The notes below the pieces were generated by a model. The model saw only the letters and a list, made by a program, of their open reading frames with translations. It ran no database searches and was not told the DNA's origin. A stretch of DNA of 14,611 bases from CBDUUP01 sp965370435 (lineage in GTDB: Bacteria > Chloroflexota > Anaerolineae > Anaerolineales > UBA11579): contig CBDUUP010000071.1 of the NCBI GenBank assembly GCA_965370435.1, positions 1 to 14,611 of the forward strand. Reading direction: 5' to 3'. Shown here piece after piece: positions 1 through 8,800 of this stretch; position 1 is the first letter of the stretch; every line of letters starts with the position of its first letter. A program made the translations under genes and the position numbers.

Positions 1-236
1 TGAGGAGGTCGGCAGGGCCAGCGTCGTTGCTGTTGCGCAGGTGGAACTCGCCGTTGAGGGGATCAAAGACGCCGATGGTGTCCAGGCCGTCGGCGTCCCA
101 GTCGCCGGTGAGGGGGATGCCGTTGGCGATTCCGGGGGCGAAGGTGAAGTCGAGGTGGGGAGGGCCGGCGTAGTTGGTGTTGCGGAGTTTGAAGCGGCTG
201 GCGGAGGGGTCGTAGACGCCGATGGTGTCAGGATTG
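1..236 (-). repeat. C-terminal GDWDGDG module, truncated copy in the partial gene
   Basis: Encodes the first and most of the second module repeat. Positions 1-55 are identical to 2233-2287, and most of the rest matches 2288-2464. The calcium-loop-like motif is DWDADG here instead of DWDGDG. Confidence 0.85.
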
Positions 237-1687
237 GTGAGTTCATACACATAAACCGCTCCAGAATTGCAGTCGGGATCTAAAATGCAGGCGTCATCAT
301 CCAACCACGCGCCGATGATGGCAGTGTTACCGCTAAGAGCGACGGATTCACCATACCGATCATGCGATTCGCCATCTGAGGCAGTTAGTTTAGCTGCTTG
401 GTTCCAAATTCCCGTCCCATCATCACGACGCTTGAACACGTAAACAGAACCAGAATCCTCTCCATTGTCATCGTCATAAGCAGCCCCGATCAGGGCAATG
501 TCACCGCTGAAATCTACAGAACAGCCGAATATATCTTCTGCTGTCCCGTCGGAAGCAAGAAGCTTGGTCTCCTGACCCCAGTTATTGGCCCCGCCTTGGT
601 TGCGGTCGTAAACGTAAACTGAGCCAGCAAAACGGCCATTGTCATTGTCGCCCGGCGCTCCTACCAGGGCCGTATCTCCCTGGATGGCGACGGCGTAGCT
701 ATAGCCGTCGTCAGCTTCGACGGCAACGTCATATAATTTGGCCGCTTGCCCCCAGTTGTCTGTTCCACCCAAGTCACGCTCGAAGATGTAGGCAGAACCG
801 GAATTGCAGTTAGGGATTGATGGGCAGACATCGTCGTTTCCCCACGCGCCAATCAGAATAGTATTCCCATCAACAGCAACAGACCAACCAAATTCATCAC
901 CATCTTCTTCATCAGCGGAGATTAACTTTGCTACCTCTCCCCAATTATCCGTCCCCCCCTGGTTCCGGTAGAAAACATAAGCAGCCCCCGGGTAATCAGT
1001 CAACTCTCCAGGCGCCCAGTGCGCGCCCACCACAAGGGTATCACCATCAAGCGCTATAGAAAAACCAAACATATGGTTGCCAAAAAAGAAGGTATCTGAA
1101 GGCATCAGTTTCGTCACTTGACCCCAATTATCGGGACCTCCTTGGTTTCGGTAATAGACGTAGGCCGCTCCAACACAGTGAGAATTAGAGCAATCGCCAC
1201 TTCCAATAGCGCCAACCACAACTGTATCCCCATGAATGGCTACCGAGGCAAAGATAATATCTCCCTGAGCATCAAAGATGGTAAGTTTTTTCACTTGCAC
1301 CCAAGTATCGGCTTCAACTTGGCTGCGATCATAGACATATGCTGTTCCATAAGATGTGCCATTTACTTGTGTACCTCTTGCACCCACCACGGCAGTGTCG
1401 CCATCTATATCCACGGAATAACCGTAGTAATCACCGGCTTCACCGTCGGAGACAGTCAGCTTGGTCTCTGCGAAAAAGGGCGCGTTTGGGGTAGGGGCAG
1501 CCTCAACGCCCAGCGTTTCGGCGATGGCTTCCTGCAAGCCGGGTGTCATTGCTGAGTTGGCGGTTTCCGCTTCGGGGAGCTTGGCTGCCAGGGCGGGGCC
1601 AGACGTTGGCGCTAACATCGTGGCAACCAGGCTCGTCAAGAGGAGGAGATTGAAGATGGTTTTTCGAGCGCTAGGAAGTTGATTCAT
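1..1687 (-). CDS. Secreted FG-GAP (7-repeat) surface protein, 3' end cut by window edge
   Basis: Open for 562 codons with no stop before position 1, so the C-terminus is missing. The ATG at 1687 has AAGGA nine bases upstream. Residues 1-35 are a signal peptide (RK, then a Leu/Val-rich core, then PALAA). A short Pro/Ala-rich segment follows. Residues about 77-480 hold seven repeats of about 55-60 aa in the FG-GAP_2 style: FGxSVxIxGDTxVVGA, an acidic loop, SGxAYVF, then NQGGxDNWGxVxKL. Seven repeats suits one seven-bladed propeller. It then passes, with no Ig-like domains, into the DTIGVYDPS module (from about residue 485), which has one GDWDADG loop before the edge. It is a paralogue of the gene 75 bp upstream, sharing its leader and both ends. 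The family is typically extracellular; adhesion or surface display is inference, and no enzymatic motif is seen. I followed the frame from both ends and found no frameshift. Confidence 0.85.
   Translation of the reverse strand, partial: MNQLPSARKTIFNLLLLTSLVATMLAPTSGPALAAKLPEAETANSAMTPGLQEAIAETLGVEAAPTPNAPFFAETKLTVSDGEAGDYYGYSVDIDGDTAVVGARGTQVNGTSYGTAYVYDRSQVEADTWVQVKKLTIFDAQGDIIFASVAIHGDTVVVGAIGSGDCSNSHCVGAAYVYYRNQGGPDNWGQVTKLMPSDTFFFGNHMFGFSIALDGDTLVVGAHWAPGELTDYPGAAYVFYRNQGGTDNWGEVAKLISADEEDGDEFGWSVAVDGNTILIGAWGNDDVCPSIPNCNSGSAYIFERDLGGTDNWGQAAKLYDVAVEADDGYSYAVAIQGDTALVGAPGDNDNGRFAGSVYVYDRNQGGANNWGQETKLLASDGTAEDIFGCSVDFSGDIALIGAAYDDDNGEDSGSVYVFKRRDDGTGIWNQAAKLTASDGESHDRYGESVALSGNTAIIGAWLDDDACILDPDCNSGAVYVYELTNPDTIGVYDPSASRFKLRNTNYAGPPHLDFTFAPGIANGIPLTGDWDADGLDTIGVFDPLNGEFHLRNSNDAGPADLL
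264..1460 (-). repeat. Seven FG-GAP_2-type repeats
   Basis: Seven protein repeats in the partial gene. The fourth and seventh have the long loop with a Cys pair (DVCPSIPNC, DACILDPDC), as does the last repeat of each seven in the neighbour. The second repeat also has a Cys pair (DCSNSHC). Confidence 0.8.
1458..1687 (-). repeat. Shared signal-peptide region, copy in the partial gene
   Basis: These 230 bp align without gaps to 5556-5785. Identity is close to 90% over the mature-start part and lower at the extreme N-terminus. The spacers upstream also resemble each other (TTGxTCCTTG, then GAAGGTTGG on the plus strand), so the duplication includes the ribosome site. Confidence 0.85.
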
Positions 1688-1728
1688 GATGATTGTTCCT
1701 TGCGATATAGAAGGTTGGTAAGTTGCAG

Positions 1729-1750
1729 GTTGAACGTTTAAACGTTCAAC
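1729..1750. repeat. Perfect 22-bp palindrome between two surface-protein genes
   Basis: GTTGAACGTTT is followed directly by its exact reverse complement. As RNA it could form a nine-pair stem with a TTAA loop. It lies 12 bases past the stop of the 1340-aa gene and 41 bases before the next start. No T-run follows on the minus strand, so it is not a standard intrinsic terminator. One arm overlaps a weak -35-like TTCAAC that lies 17 bases from TCTATA, so an operator is possible. The otherwise similar spacer at 5786-5833 lacks it. Confidence 0.8.
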
Positions 1751-1762
1751 GGGGGATTGGTT

Positions 1763-4700
1763 TTAGCCGTCCCAGTCTCCGGCGAGAGGGATGAGGCCAA
1801 CGCCGCCGAATGTGAATTTCAGGTCTGGGGGGCCGAAGTCTAGGGTGTTTCGCAGGTAGAATGTGCCGTTTCGGTATACGCCCAGGGTGTCTAGGCCGTC
1901 ACCGTCCCAATCGCCAGTGAGGGGGGCGACGTTCTTGAGGGAGTCGTGGGAGAGGGTGATGTCGGCGGGGCCGGTATCGTTGGTGTTGCGGAACTGGAAT
2001 TCGCCGCTGGCAGGGTGATAGAGGCCGATGGTGTCCACGCCGTCGCCATCCCAGTCGCCTGTGAGGGGGATCCCGGGCACAGCGCCAAAGGGGAATTTTA
2101 AATCCGGCGGCCCAATATCCAGGCTGTTGCGCAGCAAGAATTGGCCGTTTTTGTAGATACCGACGGTATCCACGCCATCGCCATCCCAGTCCCCGGCGAT
2201 GGGGACCGCGCCTTTGAGGGCGTTACTGGAGATGAGGAGGTCGGCAGGGCCAGCGTCGTTGCTGTTGCGCAGGTGGAACTCGCCGTTTAGGGGGTCAAAG
2301 AGGCCGATGGTGTCTATCCCGTCGCCGTCCCAGTCGCCGGTGAGGGGGAGGCTGTTGGGGATGTCGGGGGCGAAGGTGAAGTCGAGGTGGGGAGGGCCGG
2401 AGTCGTTGGTGTTGCGGAGTTTGAATCGGCCTGCGGAGGGGTCGTAGACGCCGATGGTGTCGGGGTTTAGGGGGTCTACGGTGTGGGATTCGGCGCCGGA
2501 ACTGGCGTTGAAGTTGGCGTCGCCTGCATAGGTTGCGGTCAGGGTCCGGGTTCCTGCGGTGGGCAGGGTGAGGTCGCATTGTCCCACCGCCACGCTGGCC
2601 GCGCAGGTTGCCGCGCTCAGGCTATCCGTCACGGTGACAGTTCCCGTCGGCGTGCCGCTGCCCGGCGGGTTCGCAGTCACAGTAAAGGTCACGGTTACAA
2701 CCTTACCTATCATAGAGGGGTCGGGGTTGTCGGCGGCGATGGCGGTGGTGGTGTCTGCCTGGTTGACCGTGTGAGACTCGATGCCGGAACTGCCGGTGAA
2801 GTTGGCGTCGCTCACATAGGTGGCCGTCAGGGTACGGCTTCCTGTATTGGGTAGGGTTATGTCGCATTGCCCCGCCGCCACGCTGGCCGAGCAGGTTGCC
2901 GCGCTGGCGCTGTCGGTCACGGTGACAGTTCCCGTCGGCGTGCCGCTGCCCGGTGGGTTCGTCGTCACAGTGAATTGGACCGTCACAGCCTCCCCAGCCA
3001 CGGAGGGGTCGGGGGTGTCGGAGGTGATGGCGGTGGTGGTGTCGGCCTGGTTGACCGTGTGGGACTCGGTGTCGGAACTGGTGGTGAAGTTTGAGTCGCC
3101 CGCGTAGGTGGCCGTCAGCGTATGGCTTCCTGCGTTGGGCAGGGTGATGTCGCACTGCCCCGCCGCAACGCTGGCCGAGCAGGTTGCCGCGCTGAGGTTG
3201 TCGGTCACGGTGACGGTCCCTGTGGGCGTGAAGCTGCCCGGTGGGTTTGTTGTTACCGTAAATTGAATCGTCACTGACTCACCTGCCACGGAGGGATCGG
3301 GATCATCGGAGGTGATTGTGGTTATGGTATCAGAATCGATGATTTCATACGCATAAGCCGCGCCGGAATCGCAGTCGGGGTCGGAGGGGCAAGCGCCGTC
3401 CTCCAAAGGCGACCCAATTATGAGCGTATTCCCACTGACGGACACTGAAATGCCGAAGTAATCTCCAGCCTCGGCATCGGAAGCGTTAAGTTTGGCAAGT
3501 TGACCCCAGGTACCCACGCCGCCCTCATCTCGGGAGAAGACATAGGCGGAACCCGAATCACAGTCTGAGTCAAGCGGGCAGGCATCATCATCATGGTTCG
3601 CGCCAGCCACGACAATGTCACCGCTGATGGACACCGACGATCCAAATCCATCGCCGCTTTCTGTGTCGCTGCCGGTCAATTCGGCCACTAAACCCCAGTT
3701 ACCCGCGCCCCCCTCATTGCGCTCGTAAACAGATACCGGGCTGCCCCCTACGACCAGGGTGTCCCCATCAAGGGAGACAGAATAAGCATAATAGCCGACA
3801 GATCCAGGAAGCAGCTTGGTCACTTCTCCCCAATTATCAGCGCCACCCTCATCTCGTTCAAACATATAGACAGCGCCGGAAGGGTCATAGGTATGATCGC
3901 CAACCACGACGGTGTCGCCGCTGACGGCCACGGAGGAACCAAAATTGCCAGCCGGGTCGCCTATTCCGGGGGTTAGTTTTACGACCTCGCCCCAATTATC
4001 ATCTCCTCCGGTGTCGCGGTCGAAGATATAAGCCGCGCCGGCTGCGCCATTGAAAGGCGAACCAACAATGACTGTGTCGCCCTGGATGCTGACGGACCAC
4101 CCAAAGAAATCTCCTGCCGCGCCATCGGTGGCGGTCAGTTTGACGATCTCTCCCCAATTATTTGTCCCGCCCTGGTTTCGTTCAAACAAATAGACTGCGC
4201 CGGTATCATTGTTATTCCCATAAGCCGAAACAGCGACGATGTCGCCACTGATGGACACATCGAATCCGAAGGTATCACCGGCTGCAAGATCGGAGGCGAT
4301 AATTTTTCTCGCCTGTCCCCAGGCATCGCCCCCTCCCCGGTCGCGTTCAAAAATGTATGCGGCGCCGGTCAGTGGGCCTGCCAAACCATCGCCAATGGCG
4401 CCCGCCACAGCGGTGTCGCCATCAATAGCCACGGAATGACCGAGAGCTTCTCCTGCGAGAGGATTATCAGGAAGGATTTTCTGGGCCTCCGCCCAACTGG
4501 AAGCGCCGTCGAAGCGGTAGACCGCGCCGGAAGCGCAGTCGGGGTTGGAGATGCAGGCGTCATCGTCCCAAAGGGCGCCTATCATGAGAGTGTCGCCATT
4601 GACAGCTATATCGAAGCCGAACAAGTCGCCAGCCTCGGCATCAGAGGCAGTAAGTTTCGTAAGCTCTCCCCAAGTGTCAGGGCCGCCCTGGTTGCGGCCG

Positions 4701-5785
4701 AAAATGTAGGCTGCGCCGGAATTGGTTCCATCGTCGTCTTTATCAGGCGATCCAACTACAACCGTATCACCACTTATGGACATACGATAACCAAACCCAT
4801 CTCCGAGTTCTATGTCCGAGGCGCTCAATTCGGCCACCTGACCCCAATTGTCGGAGCCACCCTGGTCGCGATAGTGCACGTAAGCCGAATTTGCCCCTCC
4901 CCTTACGGCTATAACACCTTCGAGAGCGACTGACCAGGGAAAATGTTCCATTCTGGCAACCTGTCCCCAATTATCAACCCCTCCCTGGTCGCGTTCAAAT
5001 ATATAAACGCCTGCATCAGGCAATTCATCATAAGCGCCAACTATAAGGGTGTCGCCACTCAGCGCGAGAGAAGCGCCAAACCCGCCTTTGGAGGAAAATA
5101 TGTTATCTGGATGCGTTATTTTAACCACCTCCCCCCAGTTGTCCGAGCCACCCTGGTCGCGGGCATAGACATGGACTGAACCACCCGCATCATTCAAATG
5201 AGTTCCAACCGCTACAACGTCTCCGCTGATTGCTGCCGAATACCCAAACCACTCAGCATCCGGTTCGGCAGTTGGAGATAGCGTAGCGACCAGGCCCCAA
5301 TTGTCGGCGCCGCCCTGGTCGCGTTCAAACACATATGCTAGTTCCCAACCCGCAATCACAACAACGTCCCCATCTATGGCTACGTCCCAGACGAAAACTG
5401 GGGCAGACAGTTCAGCCACCTGGCCCCAATTATCTGGGCCGCCCTGGTTCTGCATTAGGATAGATGCTGTTCCGTAAAAATTGCCGATCACCGCGGTCTC
5501 CCCATCAATAGCAATAGAACCGCCTATACCATAAGACGAAAACTCCGCGCCGGTGAGCTTGGTCTCACCGAAAAAGGGCGCGTTCGGGGTAGGGGCAGCC
5601 TCGTCGCCCAGCGTTTGGGCGATGGCTTCCCGCAGGCCGGGGGTCATTTCTGAGTTGGCGGTTGCCTCTTCAGGGGGTTTGGCTGCCAGGGCGGGTCCAG
5701 GTACCGGCGCCAGCCCAGTGGCAACCAGGCTCAGCAGGAGGATGAGATTGAATAGGGTTTTTCGAGTGTAGTGAAGACGATTCAT
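1763..5785 (-). CDS. Secreted 14-repeat FG-GAP / triple Ig-like surface protein
   Basis: 1340 aa, complete. The ATG at 5785 is preferred over an in-frame TTG at 5821, because it has AAGGA nine bases upstream and begins a clean signal peptide (basic N-terminus, Leu-rich core, PALAA at residues 31-35). The paralogue downstream starts at the same point. Residues about 65-815 hold 14 FG-GAP_2-type repeats (FGxSVxISGDTVVVG, acidic loop, SGAAYIF, NQGGxDNWGxV), a count that suits two seven-bladed propellers in tandem. Residues about 819-1106 are three 96-aa Ig-like repeats (Big_3_5 style: DPSVAGE, TPTGTVTVTD, a Cys pair in CSASVAAGQC, TLTATY). Residues about 1107-1340 are the five-repeat GDWDGDG module, ending right at the last GDWDG. 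No anchor helix, sortase motif or enzyme motif is visible. Probable role: extracellular adhesion or matrix protein (inference). It lies 48 bp after the 2189-aa gene and is probably co-transcribed with it. Confidence 0.88.
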   Translation of the reverse strand: MNRLHYTRKTLFNLILLLSLVATGLAPVPGPALAAKPPEEATANSEMTPGLREAIAQTLGDEAAPTPNAPFFGETKLTGAEFSSYGIGGSIAIDGETAVIGNFYGTASILMQNQGGPDNWGQVAELSAPVFVWDVAIDGDVVVIAGWELAYVFERDQGGADNWGLVATLSPTAEPDAEWFGYSAAISGDVVAVGTHLNDAGGSVHVYARDQGGSDNWGEVVKITHPDNIFSSKGGFGASLALSGDTLIVGAYDELPDAGVYIFERDQGGVDNWGQVARMEHFPWSVALEGVIAVRGGANSAYVHYRDQGGSDNWGQVAELSASDIELGDGFGYRMSISGDTVVVGSPDKDDDGTNSGAAYIFGRNQGGPDTWGELTKLTASDAEAGDLFGFDIAVNGDTLMIGALWDDDACISNPDCASGAVYRFDGASSWAEAQKILPDNPLAGEALGHSVAIDGDTAVAGAIGDGLAGPLTGAAYIFERDRGGGDAWGQARKIIASDLAAGDTFGFDVSISGDIVAVSAYGNNNDTGAVYLFERNQGGTNNWGEIVKLTATDGAAGDFFGWSVSIQGDTVIVGSPFNGAAGAAYIFDRDTGGDDNWGEVVKLTPGIGDPAGNFGSSVAVSGDTVVVGDHTYDPSGAVYMFERDEGGADNWGEVTKLLPGSVGYYAYSVSLDGDTLVVGGSPVSVYERNEGGAGNWGLVAELTGSDTESGDGFGSSVSISGDIVVAGANHDDDACPLDSDCDSGSAYVFSRDEGGVGTWGQLAKLNASDAEAGDYFGISVSVSGNTLIIGSPLEDGACPSDPDCDSGAAYAYEIIDSDTITTITSDDPDPSVAGESVTIQFTVTTNPPGSFTPTGTVTVTDNLSAATCSASVAAGQCDITLPNAGSHTLTATYAGDSNFTTSSDTESHTVNQADTTTAITSDTPDPSVAGEAVTVQFTVTTNPPGSGTPTGTVTVTDSASAATCSASVAAGQCDITLPNTGSRTLTATYVSDANFTGSSGIESHTVNQADTTTAIAADNPDPSMIGKVVTVTFTVTANPPGSGTPTGTVTVTDSLSAATCAASVAVGQCDLTLPTAGTRTLTATYAGDANFNASSGAESHTVDPLNPDTIGVYDPSAGRFKLRNTNDSGPPHLDFTFAPDIPNSLPLTGDWDGDGIDTIGLFDPLNGEFHLRNSNDAGPADLLISSNALKGAVPIAGDWDGDGVDTVGIYKNGQFLLRNSLDIGPPDLKFPFGAVPGIPLTGDWDGDGVDTIGLYHPASGEFQFRNTNDTGPADITLSHDSLKNVAPLTGDWDGDGLDTLGVYRNGTFYLRNTLDFGPPDLKFTFGGVGLIPLAGDWDG
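1767..2199 (-). repeat. 433-bp perfect direct repeat, copy 1 (end of 1340-aa gene)
   Basis: Identical base for base to 5841-6273 (offset 4074) by line-by-line comparison. It covers repeats 3 to 5 of the C-terminal module and stops a few bases from the stop codon. Beyond 2200 the two genes differ at many positions, so the boundary is sharp. Confidence 0.95.
2468..3331 (-). repeat. Three tandem 288-bp units encoding Ig-like domains
   Basis: The period is exactly 288 nt: CGTGxxGCTGCCCGG recurs at 2651, 2939 and 3227. Each unit encodes 96 aa with two cysteines about ten residues apart. The units stay very similar at DNA level, which indicates recent tandem amplification or homogenisation. Confidence 0.9.
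3340..5590 (-). repeat. Fourteen FG-GAP_2-type repeats
   Basis: Fourteen protein repeats of about 40-63 aa, counted by the FGxSVxISGDT strand and the DNWGxV turn. Repeats 7, 13 and 14 carry a longer acidic loop with a Cys pair (for example DACPLDSDC). Repeats 2, 5 and 12 are shortened. The DNA is less conserved than in the Ig-like units, so these are older repeats. Confidence 0.8.
5556..5785 (-). repeat. Shared signal-peptide region, copy in the 1340-aa gene
   Basis: Partner of 1458-1687, of equal length and ungapped. The encoded residues run from the signal peptide through MTPGL..AI and APTPNAPFF to ETKLT, where the two proteins begin to diverge. Confidence 0.85.
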
Positions 5786-5794
5786 ATTCGTTGA

Positions 5795-5799
5795 TCCTT
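5795..5799 (-). promoter_or_regulatory. Ribosome binding site that fixes the start of the 1340-aa gene
   Basis: AAGGA on the minus strand ends nine bases before the ATG at 5785. The longer alternative, a TTG at 5821, would place this site inside the coding sequence and add 12 residues before the signal peptide. The paralogue starting at 1687 has AAGGA (1701-1697) at the same nine-base spacing, which supports 5785. Confidence 0.7.
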
Positions 5800-5833
5800 G
5801 ATGATGAGGAAGGTTGGGCAATTCAACGAGGAA

Positions 5834-8800
5834 CTACCCACCGTCCCAGTCTCCGGCGAGAGGGATGAGGCCAACGCCGCCGAATGTGAATTTCAGGTCT
5901 GGGGGGCCGAAGTCTAGGGTGTTTCGCAGGTAGAATGTGCCGTTTCGGTATACGCCCAGGGTGTCTAGGCCGTCACCGTCCCAATCGCCAGTGAGGGGGG
6001 CGACGTTCTTGAGGGAGTCGTGGGAGAGGGTGATGTCGGCGGGGCCGGTATCGTTGGTGTTGCGGAACTGGAATTCGCCGCTGGCAGGGTGATAGAGGCC
6101 GATGGTGTCCACGCCGTCGCCATCCCAGTCGCCTGTGAGGGGGATCCCGGGCACAGCGCCAAAGGGGAATTTTAAATCCGGCGGCCCAATATCCAGGCTG
6201 TTGCGCAGCAAGAATTGGCCGTTTTTGTAGATACCGACGGTATCCACGCCATCGCCATCCCAGTCCCCGGCGAGGGGGACCGCGCCTTTGAGGGCGTTGC
6301 CGGAGATGATGACGTCGGAAGGACCAGCGTCATTGCTGTTGCGAAGGCGGAACTCGCCGTTTACCGGGTCAAAGACGCCGATGGTGTCTACGCCGTCGCC
6401 GTCCCAGTCGCCGGTGAGGGGGATGGGGTTGGTGATGCCGGTGACGAAGGTGAAATCCAGGTCGGGAGGGCCGGGGGTGTTGGAATTCCGCAGCTTGAAT
6501 TGTCCAGCGGATGGATCATAGACGCCGATGGTCTCGGTGATGTCGGTGTCAATTAGAATTAGCCCAGCATCCCAAGTAACATCATTCTCCCCGGAGGCGA
6601 GGGAGAACGTGGATGTCTGGCCCGTGTCGGGGTCGGCATCGCTGTCGAGGGTGTCATCTCCACCTTGATCCTGGGGACTGATAAAGTAGCCTGCCGGGGC
6701 TGTGAAGATCAGGTAGTAATCACCCGGCGGAAGGTCGCTGAAGTTGTAGAAACCGCCGCCAGCAGTTAGGGCGCTAGCGATGAGGGTATCGCTGCTGTCG
6801 TAGAGTTGGACGGTTACGCCATCCATACCAGGTTCGCCTGAATCTTGGATTCCATCCTCGTTGAGGTCTTCCCAAACATAGTCGCCGATATTGTTGGTGG
6901 TCAACTGCTGACAAGCTGAAAACTCAGAAGTATTCCCCAGCGGATCAGTAGCGGTTGAGGTGATGTAGACTCCTTCAGGGAAAGCGACTGGGTAAGTAGT
7001 TTGAAAACTAGCATTCCCGCCAGCATCTGTAGATACGTTTATAGCCCCCAGGAAAGTTTCACCTTCCCCGTGACCGGAGGGATCGCACACGCTATTGGCG
7101 AAGAATTCCAAGCGGAAAGTTTCCAGGGCGTAGCTGTTATAGGTACCTTCAATATAGATATCCCCCCCCTGGCGGGAGGCCGCGGTGAGCTCTGGGAAGT
7201 TCTGGTAATTATTGGAGCCTTTGTCGCCGTCGCCGATGTCGTTGTTGGTTACGCCTATTCCCGTAGACCCACCCTGAGTAAGATCAATCCCAAGTTCACC
7301 GTTGGAGAAAATGCTGTTCCCCAAGATTGTATTATTTCGTGCCCAGTAGATGAGATGTACTCCCGGGCCTCCATTAAAAGCGATGATGTTTCCGGCTCCC
7401 GGGATTTTGCCGCCAATTAAATTGTTATCCGAACTACTCAGGTAAATACCATAACTAAGATTGGGCACCCCCGAAGTGCCCGCCGCATTGGTGCCGATGT
7501 AGTTGCCCTGGATCAAAACAACTTCTTCGTTAGGGTTAGAGGAAACGTAAATTCCAGTTTCATTGCCGGAAATGAGATTGCCCGCGCCGGTCGTCGCCCC
7601 GCCAATTAGCGCATTAGCGCTATTTTGTGAATTTATCCCATATTCACGATTTCCTATCGCGAATGTCCCGGTGATGTCGGTGCCAATATAATTGCCCTGG
7701 ATGATGCTTTCATCCGCGCTGCCGATTTGGATGCCAGTATCATAATTTCCTGAGACCACGTTGCGGGCCGCCGAGGTAAGACCACCGATGAGGGTATTAT
7801 CCGCGAGGGAAACAACAATACCCCATCTGTTCCCAACTCCCAGTGTGCCGGTGGAGTCTGTTCCGATCAGGTTACCTTGGATCGTGTTACCGTAAGAGAG
7901 CGCACCTCTGATGTAAATTCCAATCCTATCGTGTCCGGAGATCAAGTTACCTGCCCCAGGAGTCATACCGCCGATCAGATTGTTGGGGGAATCTAAGATG
8001 TAAATGCCCCAATCTCCTCCCAGTCTCACTGCGCCGCGATAGGAAGTGCCGATATAGTTTCCTTGAATCACGTTGTTGCCATCGCCGGTGATCTTAATAG
8101 CGCTGTCATCAAATCGATGGATGATCAGACCGCGGATGGTACTGTCACCGGCAATGATGGTTAAGCCATCGCTCTCCTCCCCAGTCAAGATACCATCCAG
8201 CACGACGATGGGTGTTCCGGCATAACCCGGTTGGGTGGAGCCGTCTATGATGACCGGTTGGGTGATTGTGGGCAGGCTGCTCCAGGGCATGATGATATGG
8301 GGCGCGCCGCCGGGGAGATTGAAGGCAATGATGTTTGGGTAGTTCTCAAAAGCATTAGCTTCTTCTATGGCGGCCCGGAGGGTGCAGTATCCTCCTCCAT
8401 TATCACAGACACCGTCTCCGGGGTTGCTGTCGCTGCCATCGCCGGAGGAATTGACCGTGAAAGTAACGGCTGGAGAGGTGGCAGTTGGGGTTGGGGTTGC
8501 GGTGGGGGTATCTGAAGGAGTGGGAGTATCTGAAGGAGTGGGGGAATCTAAGGGTGAAAGAGTACCGGTAGGCGTGGTGGTGCCGGCAGGCGGGTTGTAT
8601 GGCGTGGCTGTATCCGTAGACGTGGCTGCGGCTCCAGGAGGGAGCGGGATAGCCTGGATACCGGCGCTAGAATTCACGTAGAGCATGGTTCCGGCGGCAT
8701 TGGCGCGCGCCACGCCTGCAAAGCCTATCAAGGGATAGTTGAACACTTCGGGATACGAAGGATCCGTGGCGTCAAAGGCATAAATGTGATTCCCACTGCT

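Noticed and set aside
958..964. C-run as a possible frameshift in the partial gene
   Set aside because: The frame reads correctly through it (NQGGTDNWGEV) and agrees with the frame at both ends of the gene.
1118..1555. 145-codon plus-strand open frame in the partial gene
   Set aside because: It is antisense to well-formed FG-GAP repeats. Similar shadow frames recur wherever those repeats do.
1729..1750. Palindrome as a rho-independent terminator
   Set aside because: No T-run follows on either strand, and the stem is not GC-rich.
2468..3331. Tandem repeats as a CRISPR array
   Set aside because: The units are 288 bp, in frame and encode Ig-like domains. There are no short repeats with unique spacers and no cas genes.
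5786..5821. Longer TTG start for the 1340-aa gene
   Set aside because: The ATG at 5785 has a ribosome site at the right distance, a clean signal peptide and an equivalent start in the paralogue.
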